Shown: in pieces, positions 37,915 to 40,017 of the stretch
Layout of the letters: every line of letters begins with the position of its first letter
Numbering within the stretch: the first letter of the stretch is position 1
Notes under the pieces: generated by a model
Told to the model about the DNA's origin: nothing
The model's database searches: none
What the model saw: the letters and a program-made list of their open reading frames with translations, nothing else
Assembly: GCA_038884575.1 (NCBI GenBank)
Contig: JAWABQ010000009.1
Coordinates: 1-40,017, forward strand
Direction: 5' to 3'
Length of the DNA: 40,017 bases
DNA from: JAWAAW01 sp038884575
Lineage (GTDB): Archaea; Nanobdellota; Nanobdellia; Woesearchaeales; ARS49
Program-made: the position numbers and the translations under genes

Positions 37915-40017
37915 ATGGGGTCTCAGAGGCTGCAGGAAATTGGAAGGTTTATTCATATTCTTGCGCTTTTTTTTGTTTGCTCTTTTTCAGTTCTTGCTGA
38001 CAGTGCTGGACCCAACAGCCCTTCTGTTGCGTTTGATGATGCCAGTGTTGGCAGTGTAGTATGGAAGAATGTCAATGATGTTTTGGTTTCAGATAACAAA
38101 TACTCCGATCCTAACCTTAATGATGGAGAGGTTACGCATTATCTTGTTGCGGTTAATTTCAGCTTTTCAATTCCTGAAAATGCAACAATTAACGGCATTC
38201 TTGCAGAAATAGAGCATCTTTTTGCAGGCAGTCCGCCAAGCAATATTAATGATTCTTCAGTCAGAATAATAAAAGGCGGAAGCATGGTTGGCACTGACAA
38301 AGCAAGTGCTGATCTCTGGCCCGGTGCTGATACTTATGCCATTTATGGCGGCTCTTCTGATTTGTGGGGCACTACTTGGACTGCTGCTGATATCAACAAT
38401 GCAGGCTTTGGTGTTGCAGTTTCTGCCAAAAAGTCTGTTTTTGACGGCAAGAAGCAGCATGCAAAGGTAGACCATATCCGCATCACTGTGTATTATACAG
38501 CTCCTGACACAACCCCTCCGAATGTTACTGTTCCTGCTGACATGACTGTTGAGGCAACAGGTCCTTCAGGTGCAGTTGTTACGTTCTCTGTTAGTGCTGT
38601 TGATGATGTTGACGGCCCGGTTGTTCCCTCTTGCTCTCCTGCCTCAGGCTCGCCATTTAACATTGGCGATACAGTAGTGGTCTGCACTGCCACTGACAGC
38701 TCGACAAACGTTGGCATTGCAACATTCACAATTACAGTCGAAGACACCACGCCGCCTGTATTGACTCTTCCTGCAAACATTACAGAAGAGGCAACAAGTC
38801 CTGCAGGTGCTATGGTTACTTACTCTGCAACCGCAAATGACCTTGTGGACGGCGCAGTCACGCCTGTTTGTGTTCCGCCATCAGGCTTAACGTTTGTCCT
38901 TGGCACAACATCGGTCTCGTGCATTGCAAATGACAGCAGGGGCAACACTGATGTTGGCACATTCCAAATCACTGTCCAGGACACCACGCCTCCGGTAATA
39001 ACCTTGCTTGGAAGCGACCCTGTTGATGTTGAAGTTGGCTCTGTTTATACTGATGATGGTGCTACTGCATTGGATAATTATGATGGCGATCTTACGGCGT
39101 CAATAATTACGGTTAATCCGGTTGACACGAATACTCTTGGAACTTACATTGTTACTTATGATGTGAATGACAGTTCTGGCAATCCTGCTGTGCAGGTTAC
39201 GAGGACTGTTAATGTTGTTGACACAACCCCGCCGGAAATCATTTCAGCAGAAACCCAGGACACTGACAGCGACGGCTACATTGACCGCATAATCCTTACA
39301 TTTAATGAGGAAATTGATGACTCAAAGCTTGCTTCTGGCACTGCTGATGGCTGGGATGTGGACGGGTATGACAGCGAGGCAATAAGCACTGGCGCTGATG
39401 CAAATGACAACATTTTGTTCCTTGACTTTGCAGAAGGCGCAGTAATGGACACAGGCGCAGTTCCCAATGTGCATTACGCCCCAAGCGGCGGCATCCTGAG
39501 CACGCACGACCTTTCAGGAAACGAGCTTGAAGAAGCAGATTACGTGCCATCTGACAAGGCATTGCCTGTGCTGTTCATAAACGGCAACAACCCTGAAACA
39601 GTCAATGTTGGCGACACGTACGCTGACGCAGGTGTTAATGCAAGCGAGGAAGGCACCCTTGCCACTATGGACAACGTGAATACAAGCATTGCAGGAACCT
39701 ACAATGTGGCTTATGATTTCGTTGACAATGCAGGAAACGCAGCTGTACAGGCAGTAAGAACAGTCAATGTTGTTGATGTGCAATCATCGTCTTCAACTTC
39801 GGCTGTTGACAACCAGCGCGGATACAGGTACAGTTCATACTCGGTAGTCGGACAGCAGGCAGCAGCTCCATCAGCGCCTGCGCCAGCTGCTCTGGCAGCG
39901 CCTGCGCCAGCTGCTCCGGCAGCTCCTGCTCCGGCAGTAGGCGGAGCAGCGCCTCCTGCAGGCGGCGGTGAAATGGCTCAGCCTTCTGCAGGCAATGAAA
40001 TCACAGGAGGAGTTACT
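37915..40017 (+). CDS. Large secreted surface protein with HYR and Ig-like domains (runs off right edge)
   Basis: 701 codons, open at the window end. A signal peptide (about residues 1-28) precedes a beta-sandwich region (about 35-195). Two HYR domains follow (about 198-276 and 277-356; repeated PDTTPPNVTVP, EATGPSGA and VVCTATDSSTN patterns). Next come an Ig-like DUF5011 domain (about 357-437), a SbsA-like Ig domain (about 438-545) and a second DUF5011-like domain (about 547-620). An Ala/Pro repeat linker lies near 645-685. This is an adhesin or cell-surface architecture; the rest is outside the window. TATA box TTTATAAAC about 30 nt upstream. Confidence 0.85.
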   Translation, partial: MGSQRLQEIGRFIHILALFFVCSFSVLADSAGPNSPSVAFDDASVGSVVWKNVNDVLVSDNKYSDPNLNDGEVTHYLVAVNFSFSIPENATINGILAEIEHLFAGSPPSNINDSSVRIIKGGSMVGTDKASADLWPGADTYAIYGGSSDLWGTTWTAADINNAGFGVAVSAKKSVFDGKKQHAKVDHIRITVYYTAPDTTPPNVTVPADMTVEATGPSGAVVTFSVSAVDDVDGPVVPSCSPASGSPFNIGDTVVVCTATDSSTNVGIATFTITVEDTTPPVLTLPANITEEATSPAGAMVTYSATANDLVDGAVTPVCVPPSGLTFVLGTTSVSCIANDSRGNTDVGTFQITVQDTTPPVITLLGSDPVDVEVGSVYTDDGATALDNYDGDLTASIITVNPVDTNTLGTYIVTYDVNDSSGNPAVQVTRTVNVVDTTPPEIISAETQDTDSDGYIDRIILTFNEEIDDSKLASGTADGWDVDGYDSEAISTGADANDNILFLDFAEGAVMDTGAVPNVHYAPSGGILSTHDLSGNELEEADYVPSDKALPVLFINGNNPETVNVGDTYADAGVNASEEGTLATMDNVNTSIAGTYNVAYDFVDNAGNAAVQAVRTVNVVDVQSSSSTSAVDNQRGYRYSSYSVVGQQAAAPSAPAPAALAAPAPAAPAAPAPAVGGAAPPAGGGEMAQPSAGNEITGGVT

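Overview
The window is archaeal. It encodes aL12/P1, L10/P0 and L1, S24e, S27ae, L35Ae, RNA polymerase subunits Rpo7 and Rpo11, Spt4, Kae1, membrane LonB, an archaeal class I CCA enzyme and a PAC2 protein. Promoters are archaeal TATA boxes, usually 25-28 nt before the start codon, so many genes look leaderless; downstream operon genes carry Shine-Dalgarno sites or ATGA/TAATG overlaps. Many small lineage-restricted membrane proteins, short intergenic spaces and several DPANN-type hypothetical families point to a DPANN archaeon, probably Woesearchaeota/Nanoarchaeota-like. That placement rests on my memory of such protein families, not on a search.

Layout. 1-4.7 kb: the 5' end of PEP synthase, pcm, a small membrane protein, a cca-dedA pair, a cysteine-rich anchored protein, a PIN nuclease and a single lycopene-cyclase domain. 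4.8-9.2 kb: an information-processing block, with rpo7-spt4-rps24e-rps27ae on the plus strand and rpl1-rpl10-rpl12 plus a coiled-coil protein on the minus strand. 9.2-13.7 kb: a lipoprotein, small membrane-anchored cysteine-rich proteins (three of them paralogues in a row), a cis-prenyltransferase coupled to an unknown gene, rpo11 and a bacterial-type rsmE.

13.65-17.2 kb is the most unusual part. Three probable DNA-binding proteins (coiled coil or helical segments plus winged-helix-like domains) lie between two long non-coding regions. The left region holds 16 exact copies of ATTCCCA/TGGGAAT, many spaced 10-11 bp apart. The right region holds a different repeated motif (AAAA-Y-CC-Y-GA) and a very AT-rich stretch. 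A third motif, TTAGGCAC, occurs on both outer flanks. I read this as a candidate self-regulating, nucleoid-organising, partition or origin locus; which of these cannot be decided from sequence alone.

17.2-25.4 kb: a PAC2 protein, an 884-residue coiled-coil/TPR protein coupled to a 270-residue TPR protein, a convergent 728-residue membrane protein with a large helical domain, and three small membrane proteins. These could form one envelope-associated apparatus, but no function is recognised. 25.4-35.5 kb: L35Ae, a PH-like membrane protein, an Lrp-type regulator with an operator-like palindrome at its own promoter, a TctA-like permease, a class III adenylate cyclase with a complete catalytic set, a RecB/Cas4-like nuclease, a membrane protein, a metallophosphoesterase, LonB, a zinc-ribbon protein with a histone-H1-like tail and Kae1. 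35.6-40 kb: a GH15-like protein coupled to an unknown gene, endonuclease III and the first 701 codons of a large secreted HYR/Ig-like surface protein that runs off the window.
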